From assembly GCA_019058365.1 (NCBI GenBank), contig JAHPZE010000005.1, positions 124,001-188,000 of the forward strand: 64,000 nucleotides of DNA, in the 5' to 3' direction. The stretch comes from Promethearchaeota archaeon. Lineage in GTDB: Archaea > Asgardarchaeota > Lokiarchaeia > Sigyniarchaeales > SOKP01. The first letter of the stretch is position 1; each line of letters starts with the position of its first letter. The position numbers and the translations under genes were made by a program. Shown here in pieces: positions 18,547 through 28,159 of this stretch. Below the pieces are notes generated by a model. It did no database searches, was not told the origin of the DNA, and was given only the letters and a program-made list of their open reading frames with translations.

Positions 18547-18972
18547 ATTAATTTTAAAAATATTAGCTAAAGATACCATCTCTTCTCTTAATTTTTCATC
18601 ATTTTTTTCATCTTTTAATGATTGTAAAATTACATCTTTATCTGTTTCTGATACTCGATCTTGAAATAATTCAAGAAATTCTCTTAAAAAGATAATCTTT
18701 TTATAAGGATTCTGCTGGATTTTAGTAATAAATCCATTAATTACATGATCAAAAGAAATTGTCTCTTGGTTTTCACTTATAACGATTTTTTCTTCAGTTC
18801 CTAAGATTTCTTGTAATAAAGAATTATTACTAATGATCTCCCGCGAGATTTCTTTTAACATATCATTTCTTGTAGGTATTGATAAATTTGAAATGAAGTC
18901 TTCCATTTCTGAGTTCTTACTTTCAATTGCTTTTATCATTTCAAGAATTTTTTCTTTATTTCCTCTTTCCAT
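18541..18972 (-). CDS. hypothetical helical protein
   Basis: A 143-residue, mostly helical, charged protein with no membrane span, signal peptide or known motif that I recognise. It starts MERGNKEKILEMIKAIE and ends with EKNDEKLREEMVSLANIFKINL. Two or three amphipathic helical blocks (residues ~1-60, 75-100 and 105-140) are predicted by eye. It is convergent with and overlaps the SCP2-like gene by six bases, and diverges from the RNase III gene across 60 bases, so the two may share a promoter region. No function proposed. Confidence 0.6.
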   Translation of the reverse strand: MERGNKEKILEMIKAIESKNSEMEDFISNLSIPTRNDMLKEISREIISNNSLLQEILGTEEKIVISENQETISFDHVINGFITKIQQNPYKKIIFLREFLELFQDRVSETDKDVILQSLKDEKNDEKLREEMVSLANIFKINL

Positions 18973-19032
18973 ATTATATTAAAGTTTTGTCTAAATTTTT
19001 AAATTTAACTGAAAATAATAGTTAATTACAAA

Positions 19033-19764
19033 ATGAATGCTATTGAGAAAGAAAAATTGCGTAATTTCCAAGAATTTATAGGATATAAATTTAATAAAGA
19101 AGCACTTTTAATTGAAGCCCTAACAACTCCAAGGTTAGCAAATGAAATTGGAAAACCTAGTTATGATTTTTTAGAAACATTAGGAGATGCTATAATTAAA
19201 ATTATACTTATTTTACAACTTTATAAGAAGGGAGTTAAAGATTCGGGGGAAATTACAAAAATAAAAGCAACTCTAGAAAGTGATAATGCTCTAAAAAATA
19301 TCGCAAATAAGATAGGTTTAGAAAAATATATTTTTAAGACGGAAAAACAGAGAGTAAAAGGAACTCGTATTTTAGCAGATATTTTTGAAGCATTATGTGG
19401 TGCTATTTTTCTTGATTCTAAATATAATCTGGATTTAGTAGAACAAAAAATGATTAATCCTTTTTATGAAGATTTGAATGTAATCATTCAGACGTCGATA
19501 ATTTCTAGTAAAAATGTATTATTAGAATTTTTACAGGAGAGATTTAAAACAAACATAATTATCGAACTTGAATATGAAAAAAGTGGAGTGGAGCATAATC
19601 CTAACTGGATCGCAAAAAATCCAAGAATTTTAGAACAAGAAAGTCGAGAGGAACTAGTTAAAATACCTGGAAGTCTAAAATCAACAAAGAGTAAATCAAA
19701 AAAAATGTCAGAAAAAGATCTTTATGTAAAAATCCTTAAATTTTTAGAAAAGAAAAAAAAATAA
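19033..19764 (+). CDS. rnc: ribonuclease III
   Basis: A 243-residue protein with an RNase III domain in residues ~8-150, which cuts double-stranded RNA using two metal ions. The signature YDFLETLGDA carries E48 and D52, and ADIFEALCGAIFLD carries the second Asp/Glu pair, so all four catalytic acids are present. The first acidic position of the usual ERLEFLGD is Asp. Residues ~155-205 (KNVLLEFLQERF...) look like a weak double-stranded RNA-binding domain, followed by a basic tail rich in lysine. RNase III is common in Bacteria and eukaryotes and rare in Archaea, so this gene is notable. No rRNA or CRISPR lies nearby. Confidence 0.85.
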   Translation: MNAIEKEKLRNFQEFIGYKFNKEALLIEALTTPRLANEIGKPSYDFLETLGDAIIKIILILQLYKKGVKDSGEITKIKATLESDNALKNIANKIGLEKYIFKTEKQRVKGTRILADIFEALCGAIFLDSKYNLDLVEQKMINPFYEDLNVIIQTSIISSKNVLLEFLQERFKTNIIIELEYEKSGVEHNPNWIAKNPRILEQESREELVKIPGSLKSTKSKSKKMSEKDLYVKILKFLEKKKK

Positions 19765-19957
19765 GATTTTTAGATTGACCAATCTTTTTTAAATTCAGAT
19801 TTTTTTAAAAAACAGTAAAGGATATTGAATTTTCTAATAAAATAGAACCTTAATTTTTAAAAAATGTGCTATATTTCCGTATCTGTACAAGAGTTATATT
19901 CTAAAAAAGTTTATTTTATGTTAGCATTATGATATAATAAAGAAGAAAAAAATAGAA

Positions 19958-21151
19958 ATGAGAGAATTTCAAATGTCTAAATCCCCAGTAATAGAAAAAA
20001 CTCCCCTTATGGAAGAATTTGAAGAAGAAACTGGAAAAGTATCAATTTGGAAGGGGGAACTATCAAAAAATTTTAAAAAGTGGGAAAAAAAAAAGAAACA
20101 AAATGAAATAAAACAAATGAAAGAAGATATTCTTTCTCAGTCTCGTATAGAAAAGAAAAAAATGAAAAAAGAATTCAGAGAGGATCGATTGGCAGGTAAG
20201 AGTTATGAGCATTTAATTGTGGTTGATGGGCTTCATAAGACTTATTTATTAGGTACCACGGCTGTTGCCGCGCTTCGAGGTATTGATTTAACAATAGATA
20301 ACGGAGATTTTGTTGATATTATGGGACCTTCTGGTTCTGGAAAGACAACACTCCTAAACTTGATCGGTGGATTAGATACCCCCACTCGAGGGAAAATCTT
20401 TTTAGAAGGGCGTAATATTTCAATGCTTTCAGATAATGATTTGGCAGAGATAAGACGTGAGAGAATTGGATTTGTTTTTCAGTTCTATAACCTTCTACCA
20501 CAGATGACAGCTATGGAAAATGTTATGGTACCTTTACATTTTTCAGGGAAATTAAGTCGTCGAGGTAAAAGGAAAAAAGCAATGGATCTCTTGAGATTGG
20601 TAGGTTTAGATGAACGAGCACATCATACTCCCTCTGAATTGAGTGGCGGTGAACAGCAGAGAGTAGCGATAGCTCGGGCTTTCGCAAATGATCCTGCAAT
20701 CTGTGTTCTTGATGAACCTACGGGTGATTTGGATTCTAAAACGGGTGTAATGGTTCTAAATCTTCTTAGAGATTTAAACAAAAGAGGTGCTACCTTTGTT
20801 GCGGTAAGCCATGATGCCGCAGTGTCGGAATTTGCGACTAGAGTGTTCCATATGAAAGATGGAAAACTTACTCATGAAGGAAAAATAGGAGGCTTAAAAG
20901 AAACTGAGATTATGCAACTTAAGAGAAGACAAGAAACAGAAATAAATAAAGAGAAATGTAAAAGTAAAATTTTTCAATACCTCTATGCAAATCAAGGTAA
21001 AGCTGAAATTCCAGTTAGTGATATTAAAAGCAGCATTCCAAATTCTATAGTTATGAATTTGCCAGAACACTTTAATGACATTTTACAAGAACTTATTGAA
21101 GAGAATAACTTTTCTGGCAAAATTGAAGGAGAAATTTTGATTTTAAAATAA
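19958..21151 (+). CDS. ABC transporter ATPase (LolD/MacB type) with N- and C-terminal extensions
   Basis: A 397-residue ATPase that should power the two FtsX-type permeases coded behind it. The core (residues ~85-305) has Walker A GPSGSGKTT (~123-131), the Q-loop FQFYNLLPQ, signature LSGGEQQRVAIARA, Walker B CVLDEPTGDLDS and the H-loop VSHD. Before it is an ~80-residue lysine/glutamate-rich, probably coiled segment; after it ~80 residues that look like a small winged-helix-like domain (IFQYLYANQGKAEIPVSDIKSS...). These extensions are not usual in LolD/MacB ATPases. Start is ATG 19958 or the in-frame ATG at 19973. It heads a five-gene operon. Confidence 0.9.
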   Translation: MREFQMSKSPVIEKTPLMEEFEEETGKVSIWKGELSKNFKKWEKKKKQNEIKQMKEDILSQSRIEKKKMKKEFREDRLAGKSYEHLIVVDGLHKTYLLGTTAVAALRGIDLTIDNGDFVDIMGPSGSGKTTLLNLIGGLDTPTRGKIFLEGRNISMLSDNDLAEIRRERIGFVFQFYNLLPQMTAMENVMVPLHFSGKLSRRGKRKKAMDLLRLVGLDERAHHTPSELSGGEQQRVAIARAFANDPAICVLDEPTGDLDSKTGVMVLNLLRDLNKRGATFVAVSHDAAVSEFATRVFHMKDGKLTHEGKIGGLKETEIMQLKRRQETEINKEKCKSKIFQYLYANQGKAEIPVSDIKSSIPNSIVMNLPEHFNDILQELIEENNFSGKIEGEILILK

Positions 21152-21199
21152 CTTTTCATAAATGAGGATTAAATAAAAATCTAAATTATTTTAAGTCAT

Positions 21200-24100
21200 A
21201 TGACACAAATAAAGCTAATTTTTAAATATGCATTCCAAGATTTAAGTAAACAAAAGATTAGAACCTTACTAGCAATAATAGGAATGTTAATTTCCATTGG
21301 CTTGTTAACTGTCGTCTTATTCTTATCTGACTCTATTTCTATGGGGTATGCAGATTATCTTACCATTGAAGCAGGTAATCAAGATGCTGTTATCTCTGTA
21401 AGACATTATTACGAAGAACCAAGTAATAGATCATCGTATTTTGACTATGATCCCCTAATTGAGACTATTCAATCTTCAACTAGTATTATAGAGAATTTTA
21501 TCCCGAGAATGGAAATAACGGGATCTGTTAATATTTCCGAAGGTTTCCATACCACAAATCTACTAGATGAAGAAGAATCGTGTATAATATCAGCAATTAA
21601 TTTTTCTTTTGAAAATGATATAAATTTTGGGACATTTGTAAGTCCAGTATTTAATAAATTACTTGATTTAACTGAATTACCTTCAAATCATTGTGCAATC
21701 TATTATGGGTTTAATGATGTTATCAAATATTCTGAAGGTAATACCATTAAAATATTCATGGAATTAACTAATGGAAATACAACAATAAATCGAACAAAAT
21801 CTTTAATAATTGATAAAATCTTTGATTTCAATTTAAAATGGTCTGCTGAGTATCGTAGTAGGAATTTAATTATAGTAGATATTAATACGCTATACCAAAT
21901 TTTTGGTTATGACGAATTTAAGGGTAAATGTAGCGATTTGATATTAACTTTTAAAGAATCTAGTAAACTCTATGATATTAGGAGTATTGAATTAGCTACG
22001 ATAAATGTAAAGAATATTGTTAATGATATTCAAATTGCAATAGGAATTGATGAATATAGCATTGATTTACCTAAATTAAGAGCATTATCATCTGCTGAAT
22101 TTTTAAGTGTATTTATAGTTATAGTGTTTGTGTTTGTTTCAATTGTAGCTATGCTAATTTCCGGTGTTCTCATCAATGGAATATTAAAAACTTCAGTGGA
22201 GGAGCGAATTCGAGAATTTGGGATATTCAGAACGTTAGGTGCGAATAAAAAGTATAATCTTATGATAGTATTGATGCAAGGCTTTTTATTATGCAATTTT
22301 GGGGCAATTTCAGGAATAATAACTGCATTTTTTCTTTCCATATATGTAATAATACCTTTTGCAAATACTGTGGTTTCCGGCAGTATGTTAGGTTTAGGTA
22401 CAATACCTTTCTCTTTCACTTGGTGGTCTGTTATAATATCATATATCATGGGTATTAGTGTGGGGATGATTGTGAGTATCGCTCCTGCTTTAAAAGTGAT
22501 GCGTCTTCAATTGATTGAATCAATTCATCCATATCGCCATGAAGATACATTATATCATCTACAAAAAAAAGCATCAGTAAATTACAAATTAATCTTAGCA
22601 GGATTAATTTTGGCATTTAATGGTATATTTGTGTTTTTTGTTATACCGAGAATTATGGTTGCGAGTGATATGACTCTCTTTGCTGGTACATTGGTTGCAA
22701 TTTTACTTATATTTAATATTGGATTAACTCTTGCTGGATTAGGTTTAATTCCTCTAATATTAAGGTTAATAATTCAATTATTCAGACCAATATCAAGAAG
22801 ATTGCATAATATTATTAAGATTTTTGTTTTTCGATATCAACGTAGAAATTCGAGTACTATCATGATCTTTGCATTGTCTTTCTCTTTTGTTATTTTTACA
22901 TCATCTCTAGTTAATACTTTATCAGCACAAGTTGGTGCTTCAACTAAATTAAGATATGGATCAGACATCTTAATTGAAACTACTGGATGGAAAGAACTCG
23001 AAAATGGATTTGGAGGGGGTGGTTTTGGTTTCATGGCTACTAGTGAGGATTCAGAACAATCCGGTTTAAATTTGTATAGTACTCAAACATATCTTGATTC
23101 TATTAATCCAAATAGAATCATTACAACGGAGTTTGGACAAGAATTATTAGCTATGGATGGCATTGAGAAAGTGTCATCTGTGTTAGCAAGACCTTATCAA
23201 TTAACTCAAATTTATGCTGGAGAGGATAAAGAATTTGTGGCAGAAATTGGGGATTTTGCCGGATTAAGTACGCAAGAGATAACTTTAATAGGAATTGATG
23301 AAGAATATCCTTTCACAGTGAAAAGTGAGTACATAGAAATGACTTCTGGAAATGTAATTACCTCCTTTAACGATCTATTTCATAATAATCAATCGTATAC
23401 CTGCATAATTTCTGAAGCAATAGCTTTAGCAATGTCTTTATTAATTGGTGATAAAATTCGAATTGTAATCCAAAGAGGAGACGAATTAGAAGTGTATCCT
23501 TTCATAATAGCAGGAACCGCGAAAAGTATGCCGGGATTTTCTCGAGAATTTAGTGGATCAAGTACGGGGGCTTCGAATGGAGGGGTGTTAATCTCTCAAG
23601 CAACATATATCGAAATAATGGATATTCCTCCTGTCCCTTATTTGGATAGAATTTTCATTAAACTTAGAGAAGATAAATTATCAGAAGCTCATAATATAGA
23701 GGATTTAATTGATGAATATTATCAAACTGATTATAATTATGAAATATCCAATCTAGCAAGAATGATAGCACAACAAGAATCCGCATTTTCTGTATTAGAT
23801 ACTCTTTTTACTCTCATAGCTCTTACTACAGTATTTATTTGTATTTTTGGATTGCTATCTTCATCTTATTCAACTATTATTGAAAGGAAGAAAGAAATCG
23901 GTATTGTTCGAACTTTAGGGTTAAAAGGTAGAGATATTAATCGCTTATTTATAATTGAATCCTTAATAATTATGCTTAGTAGTGGAACTATAGGAATAAT
24001 TATAGGATGGGTAACTAGTTGGTTGGTTTCTTGGAATTTGTTGGGTACATTAGTGGGGATGCCAAATGTATTGTATGTTCCGTGGTTTAATATAATACTG

Positions 24101-24202
24101 ATCTATTTACTTTCTGTAATCATGATTTTTTTCGGAATGATAATATTGTTAAGAAAAGCCAGAAAACAGAAAATAGTTGAGATTTATAGAGAAACAATTT
24201 AA
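21200..24202 (+). CDS. FtsX/MacB-like permease 1 (two-unit, about 1000 residues)
   Basis: An integral membrane protein with two FtsX units in tandem. Order: N-terminal span (~residues 20-45), large outside domain, three spans (~295-430), spans near 455-520, one near 555-580, a second large outside domain (~585-860), and three final spans (~865-990). Cytosolic coupling segments VEERIREFGIFRTLGANKKY and IERKKEIGIVRTLGLKGRD are typical of the MacB/FtsX family and contact the ATPase. The family transmits ATP hydrolysis to the outside as movement rather than forming a wide channel. Starts with ATG at 21200, 48 bases after the ATPase gene. Confidence 0.9.
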   Translation: MTQIKLIFKYAFQDLSKQKIRTLLAIIGMLISIGLLTVVLFLSDSISMGYADYLTIEAGNQDAVISVRHYYEEPSNRSSYFDYDPLIETIQSSTSIIENFIPRMEITGSVNISEGFHTTNLLDEEESCIISAINFSFENDINFGTFVSPVFNKLLDLTELPSNHCAIYYGFNDVIKYSEGNTIKIFMELTNGNTTINRTKSLIIDKIFDFNLKWSAEYRSRNLIIVDINTLYQIFGYDEFKGKCSDLILTFKESSKLYDIRSIELATINVKNIVNDIQIAIGIDEYSIDLPKLRALSSAEFLSVFIVIVFVFVSIVAMLISGVLINGILKTSVEERIREFGIFRTLGANKKYNLMIVLMQGFLLCNFGAISGIITAFFLSIYVIIPFANTVVSGSMLGLGTIPFSFTWWSVIISYIMGISVGMIVSIAPALKVMRLQLIESIHPYRHEDTLYHLQKKASVNYKLILAGLILAFNGIFVFFVIPRIMVASDMTLFAGTLVAILLIFNIGLTLAGLGLIPLILRLIIQLFRPISRRLHNIIKIFVFRYQRRNSSTIMIFALSFSFVIFTSSLVNTLSAQVGASTKLRYGSDILIETTGWKELENGFGGGGFGFMATSEDSEQSGLNLYSTQTYLDSINPNRIITTEFGQELLAMDGIEKVSSVLARPYQLTQIYAGEDKEFVAEIGDFAGLSTQEITLIGIDEEYPFTVKSEYIEMTSGNVITSFNDLFHNNQSYTCIISEAIALAMSLLIGDKIRIVIQRGDELEVYPFIIAGTAKSMPGFSREFSGSSTGASNGGVLISQATYIEIMDIPPVPYLDRIFIKLREDKLSEAHNIEDLIDEYYQTDYNYEISNLARMIAQQESAFSVLDTLFTLIALTTVFICIFGLLSSSYSTIIERKKEIGIVRTLGLKGRDINRLFIIESLIIMLSSGTIGIIIGWVTSWLVSWNLLGTLVGMPNVLYVPWFNIILIYLLSVIMIFFGMIILLRKARKQKIVEIYRETI

Positions 24203-24235
24203 GGAGATAGAGAAATTAAATTAAAAAATTTGATT

Positions 24236-27200
24236 ATGATTTTTGTGTTATTTAATATGATTTTTCTTACACCTATAGTTTCAATTATAAATATAGATAA
24301 TAAAAATGTATTTACAGAACAAGATTATGTATCACCGTTTAATGAAGCTTATTTGAAATCTTCTGATATTGCTGGATCAGATCTTTATGCCGAAAAAATA
24401 AATGCATTTGTAGCGGGTAATAAATCAATAATAAAACAGTCACTTTTCACAAATGATACAAATATACTTTCAGAATTTGATTCAAATGATCCCGCATTTT
24501 ATAAATGCAATGTAATTATTAGTGCTTCAAATGGAATTAATCCAGAAATTTTTCCAACTATACTAACTGAGAGTGATATCTCTTCACAGTTTGCTGTTGG
24601 TTTCAATAATTTTGTAGGATTTCTCTATTATGATGAAGATTTGGATAAAGAGGATGCTTGTTTGAGAGCAGAAAGAGCGCTTGAGATAATTCGAAGAAAA
24701 TTTATGATTGATCTTATTATGATTAATGTAACAGCACCTAATTTCTTCCCATTTATTGGATCTTATCCCAATTGGAATTGTTTTTACGAGGAACTCACTA
24801 AAAATTTTCCTATGGATGGGTATTGGAAAGCATTGGATATTAATCGCTTAACTAACCAAGAATATCTAGAAAATTATCATGTTTCCTCAACATTCATGCT
24901 TCTAAATTCACTAGATTTTTTTGAAGGGGATTTTAATATTGGAACAGATCAAGTTAATTTTAATACTGAATCTTTAGATCTATCTTTCTTAGAAAGTTTG
25001 GAAATAGAAAATCTAGTTGAACAATTAGGTTCAGCTTTAGAAAATTTTGGAGACTTATTCAACGCTACAATTTCAGAAGATTCATTAGAACAATTCATTA
25101 ATATTTTTAGCTCATTTACCCTTAAAAATAACTCACATTATACAAGTATATCAATTCAATATGAAGGTTTAAATAAAGGTATCCAAAAGATTGGAAAAAA
25201 TCAATATAAGTTCAATTTATGGGACGCAATGGGTTATCAAGGAAGTCCATTAGCCCCTAGTAAAAAGATATATATTGCATTAACGGGAGCTTTAATGAGT
25301 GAAATTAAAATAAATATTTTATGTACAGATGTCATTGATATAACTCCAAAATATTTTGATTTTTATGAGTATCTTCTAGAACAAATAGGGTTACTTTTTT
25401 ATTATGCTGGTATTGAATTTGATGCACAAAGCCTTGAGAATTACTCCTTTGAACTATTATGGTTGAATAAAGAGGGAATTAAACAATCATATGTTAAACC
25501 TATAAATAGGGAAAATCCTTCAGACATTGTAAATATGCTGCAACAATTAGGTTTTCAAGGATTTTCCTATATTCCCACTGGTATTGTGAATCCAATAGAA
25601 AGTTTGATTATAACTTATAATATTTCTAATTCAGAACCAAATTTATTACTCAAAAAAGAATTAATTGGAGGAAATGCGTCATATGGTGCGTTTCGAGATT
25701 TTTCATATAATGTTTCTGCTGAAAATATCGGAAGTAAAACTGCGTGGGGTGTACCTACCCCAATTGCTTTAGAACTTGATTACTTCTTCCAAATAATAAG
25801 TCCATTTTTTTGGGAAAATCTTAAAAATGATATGTGGAATGTTATCAAAATTGAATATCCAAATCAATACGAATCTTTAGAGGATTTTTTCAATTTTGAT
25901 GAAGATCCTCGTATTTTTTACTTTGATTCATTTGGAGTAGGTACTTACGATAATTATTATCCTGATCTTCTTAATATAACAAATTTATGGCCTTATAATG
26001 AAGATGTAGGTGAGATTATTGATATAGTCTATAGCGAAAGCCCATTTTATTTTACATTGCCTCCTGATACTGTTAAAGAATTTACTATGAATGAAAATAG
26101 TATTTGGAATGATGATAATTGGAGGTTAGATCCCGGAGAGATAATATCATACCATATTGATAATTATTCGATTTCAAATTTAGATTCTTTTACTCCTTTT
26201 TATAGGAATAACTTTTCTATTGATACATCTCCAGAAACCCCAGAAATTATCTCAGGTACACAGATTGCGGGAACAATTCCAGAAATGGCTTTAACAGCCG
26301 ATAACTATAGTTGGATAATTGAATCAGATGAAAAATTTTTAGATCAAAAAATTGAGATTGATTTTATTTTTAAAAATAATACAATTATTGATTTTGTTAA
26401 TAACACTTTAGAAAATGTTTCTATAATAATAGATTTTAATGTGTCTGAAAATATTGGTTCTATTAATTTTGAAATTTTTAATTTTGATACTGAGGAGTTT
26501 CAAGATTTGAGTCCATATTTAGATTCAATTATAAATAATACTCGGACTTTTTCAATTGTTAGCTTTAACGAAAGTCTTGATTGGCTTTTTTATCCATTAG
26601 ATAATAAAAATTATACAGCTGTAATTAAAATCATCTGCACTGATCCAGAACCGTTTAACATTTCAATCAATAATCTGGATATTGAATTTTCCACAAGAGA
26701 CATTAATTTTAATGAAGATTCAGGAGCTAGAGTTATATATAGCTCTTCAACGGGATATGTCCAATATGAAAGACAATCTAATTCAATTCCTCTTAGTACA
26801 TATAACGCAGCTTCAATAATAGCTTCATCATATCTAACCAAATACAATGCAAAGCCAGGAGAATTAAATACATATACTCTTACTTTTAAGAATATTGGTT
26901 CTGCTATTGCTAAAAATGTAAGTATTTCTTTGCTAACTCCAGGTATAATGGAAAATTTGAATAATTTTACACTTAAAAATAGTAATTTAACTTATTATCT
27001 TTCAAAACTAGCACCTTCTGAAGAAAAAACCGTATATTTTACGTTCTATGTGCCTAATTCGATTTCTATTAGTGAAGTATCCATTTTTTATAATAATCCA
27101 ATGAATATTGAAGGGGAAAATTCTTCCAGAATTGAAAGTTTATCTAATGAGGTTTACATTTCTGCTCCAGTTAACTATGAAGATTTATTTCCCTTTGTCA

Positions 27201-28147
27201 GAGCTATTGAAATATATTATGGAGATAATGATATTGCTCCTGTTGTAGGGGATATATTTAATCTTACTGTAAATATTAAAAATGCAGGACCAATTGGATT
27301 TAATATATCAGATCTTAAAATAATCATGAATGATCAATTTGGTGATTTAAAAAAAATAGAGAATAACACAATAGATTTAATAAATATTGCCTATAATGAA
27401 ACCTCTTCTTTTACTATTACTTTAAAAAAGAGTGGGTGGAGAGGATATTATTATCCTCCTATTAACTTCATTGAAAGTTCAGAAGGTAGGACACTACAGA
27501 TTTATAGTTCTTTATCCAAGATATTAGGAAAAATCAGTTTTTCAATTGTTAAAAATGTAAGTAAAGATCAAATTGAGATTGGAGAAATCATAACTGTGAA
27601 TATCGAAGTGCGAAATACAGGGACTATTAGCATTGAGAATATAATTATTAATGATATGATTAGTTATTCACAGTCAGATTTCTCATTATCAGAAGGAAAA
27701 TTAGTTAATCTAATTATTTCATTGGATCCAGGTGAGAAAGTTACTATTAATTATTCTCTAAAGGCAAAAAGGCAAGCTCTTGTCAGTTTAAACCCAGCAT
27801 TTATAAAATATTATTACCTACATGAACTTGAAGACACTTCTAATAAAATCTTAGTTAAGATTATTACTCCTAAATTTAGACAATATTCATATATTACTTT
27901 ACCAATTTTAATTGTTTTCTTAATTTTGATGCTATATATCTGGCAAATTAAAAAATATAAAAAGAAAAGAATCGAATTTCAGAGATCTGAGAGTTCTATT
28001 TTTGAACTCAGCTCAAGAGAAACAATCCTCAAAAAAGAATATACTTTAAGACAAAGATTACATATTTTATCCGACAAATCTAAAGAAAAAACATTTGATA
28101 TTAAAGTAAATGAACCTATTGACAAATCACTATATAAAAATGAATAA
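24236..28147 (+). CDS. large membrane-anchored extracellular protein with CARDB-like domains
   Basis: About 1303 residues: a short hydrophobic N-terminal export/anchor segment, a long mixed exterior (~25-880) of unknown fold with many NxS/T sites, then beta-domains with CARDB/DUF11-like patterns (KPGELNTYTLTFKNIGSA, FNLTVNIKNAGPIGFN, ITVNIEVRNTGTISIENI), a C-terminal span (~1225-1245) and a basic, charged cytosolic tail. A TTG at 24230 precedes the ATG; the AAGGAG at 24201-24206 is too far to decide. It sits between permease 1 and the protease with gaps of 33 and 12 bases, so it is very likely part of their complex, perhaps as a partner in the extracellular space. Confidence 0.75.
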   Translation: MIFVLFNMIFLTPIVSIINIDNKNVFTEQDYVSPFNEAYLKSSDIAGSDLYAEKINAFVAGNKSIIKQSLFTNDTNILSEFDSNDPAFYKCNVIISASNGINPEIFPTILTESDISSQFAVGFNNFVGFLYYDEDLDKEDACLRAERALEIIRRKFMIDLIMINVTAPNFFPFIGSYPNWNCFYEELTKNFPMDGYWKALDINRLTNQEYLENYHVSSTFMLLNSLDFFEGDFNIGTDQVNFNTESLDLSFLESLEIENLVEQLGSALENFGDLFNATISEDSLEQFINIFSSFTLKNNSHYTSISIQYEGLNKGIQKIGKNQYKFNLWDAMGYQGSPLAPSKKIYIALTGALMSEIKINILCTDVIDITPKYFDFYEYLLEQIGLLFYYAGIEFDAQSLENYSFELLWLNKEGIKQSYVKPINRENPSDIVNMLQQLGFQGFSYIPTGIVNPIESLIITYNISNSEPNLLLKKELIGGNASYGAFRDFSYNVSAENIGSKTAWGVPTPIALELDYFFQIISPFFWENLKNDMWNVIKIEYPNQYESLEDFFNFDEDPRIFYFDSFGVGTYDNYYPDLLNITNLWPYNEDVGEIIDIVYSESPFYFTLPPDTVKEFTMNENSIWNDDNWRLDPGEIISYHIDNYSISNLDSFTPFYRNNFSIDTSPETPEIISGTQIAGTIPEMALTADNYSWIIESDEKFLDQKIEIDFIFKNNTIIDFVNNTLENVSIIIDFNVSENIGSINFEIFNFDTEEFQDLSPYLDSIINNTRTFSIVSFNESLDWLFYPLDNKNYTAVIKIICTDPEPFNISINNLDIEFSTRDINFNEDSGARVIYSSSTGYVQYERQSNSIPLSTYNAASIIASSYLTKYNAKPGELNTYTLTFKNIGSAIAKNVSISLLTPGIMENLNNFTLKNSNLTYYLSKLAPSEEKTVYFTFYVPNSISISEVSIFYNNPMNIEGENSSRIESLSNEVYISAPVNYEDLFPFVRAIEIYYGDNDIAPVVGDIFNLTVNIKNAGPIGFNISDLKIIMNDQFGDLKKIENNTIDLINIAYNETSSFTITLKKSGWRGYYYPPINFIESSEGRTLQIYSSLSKILGKISFSIVKNVSKDQIEIGEIITVNIEVRNTGTISIENIIINDMISYSQSDFSLSEGKLVNLIISLDPGEKVTINYSLKAKRQALVSLNPAFIKYYYLHELEDTSNKILVKIITPKFRQYSYITLPILIVFLILMLYIWQIKKYKKKRIEFQRSESSIFELSSRETILKKEYTLRQRLHILSDKSKEKTFDIKVNEPIDKSLYKNE

Positions 28148-28159
28148 TAGGGATATAAA

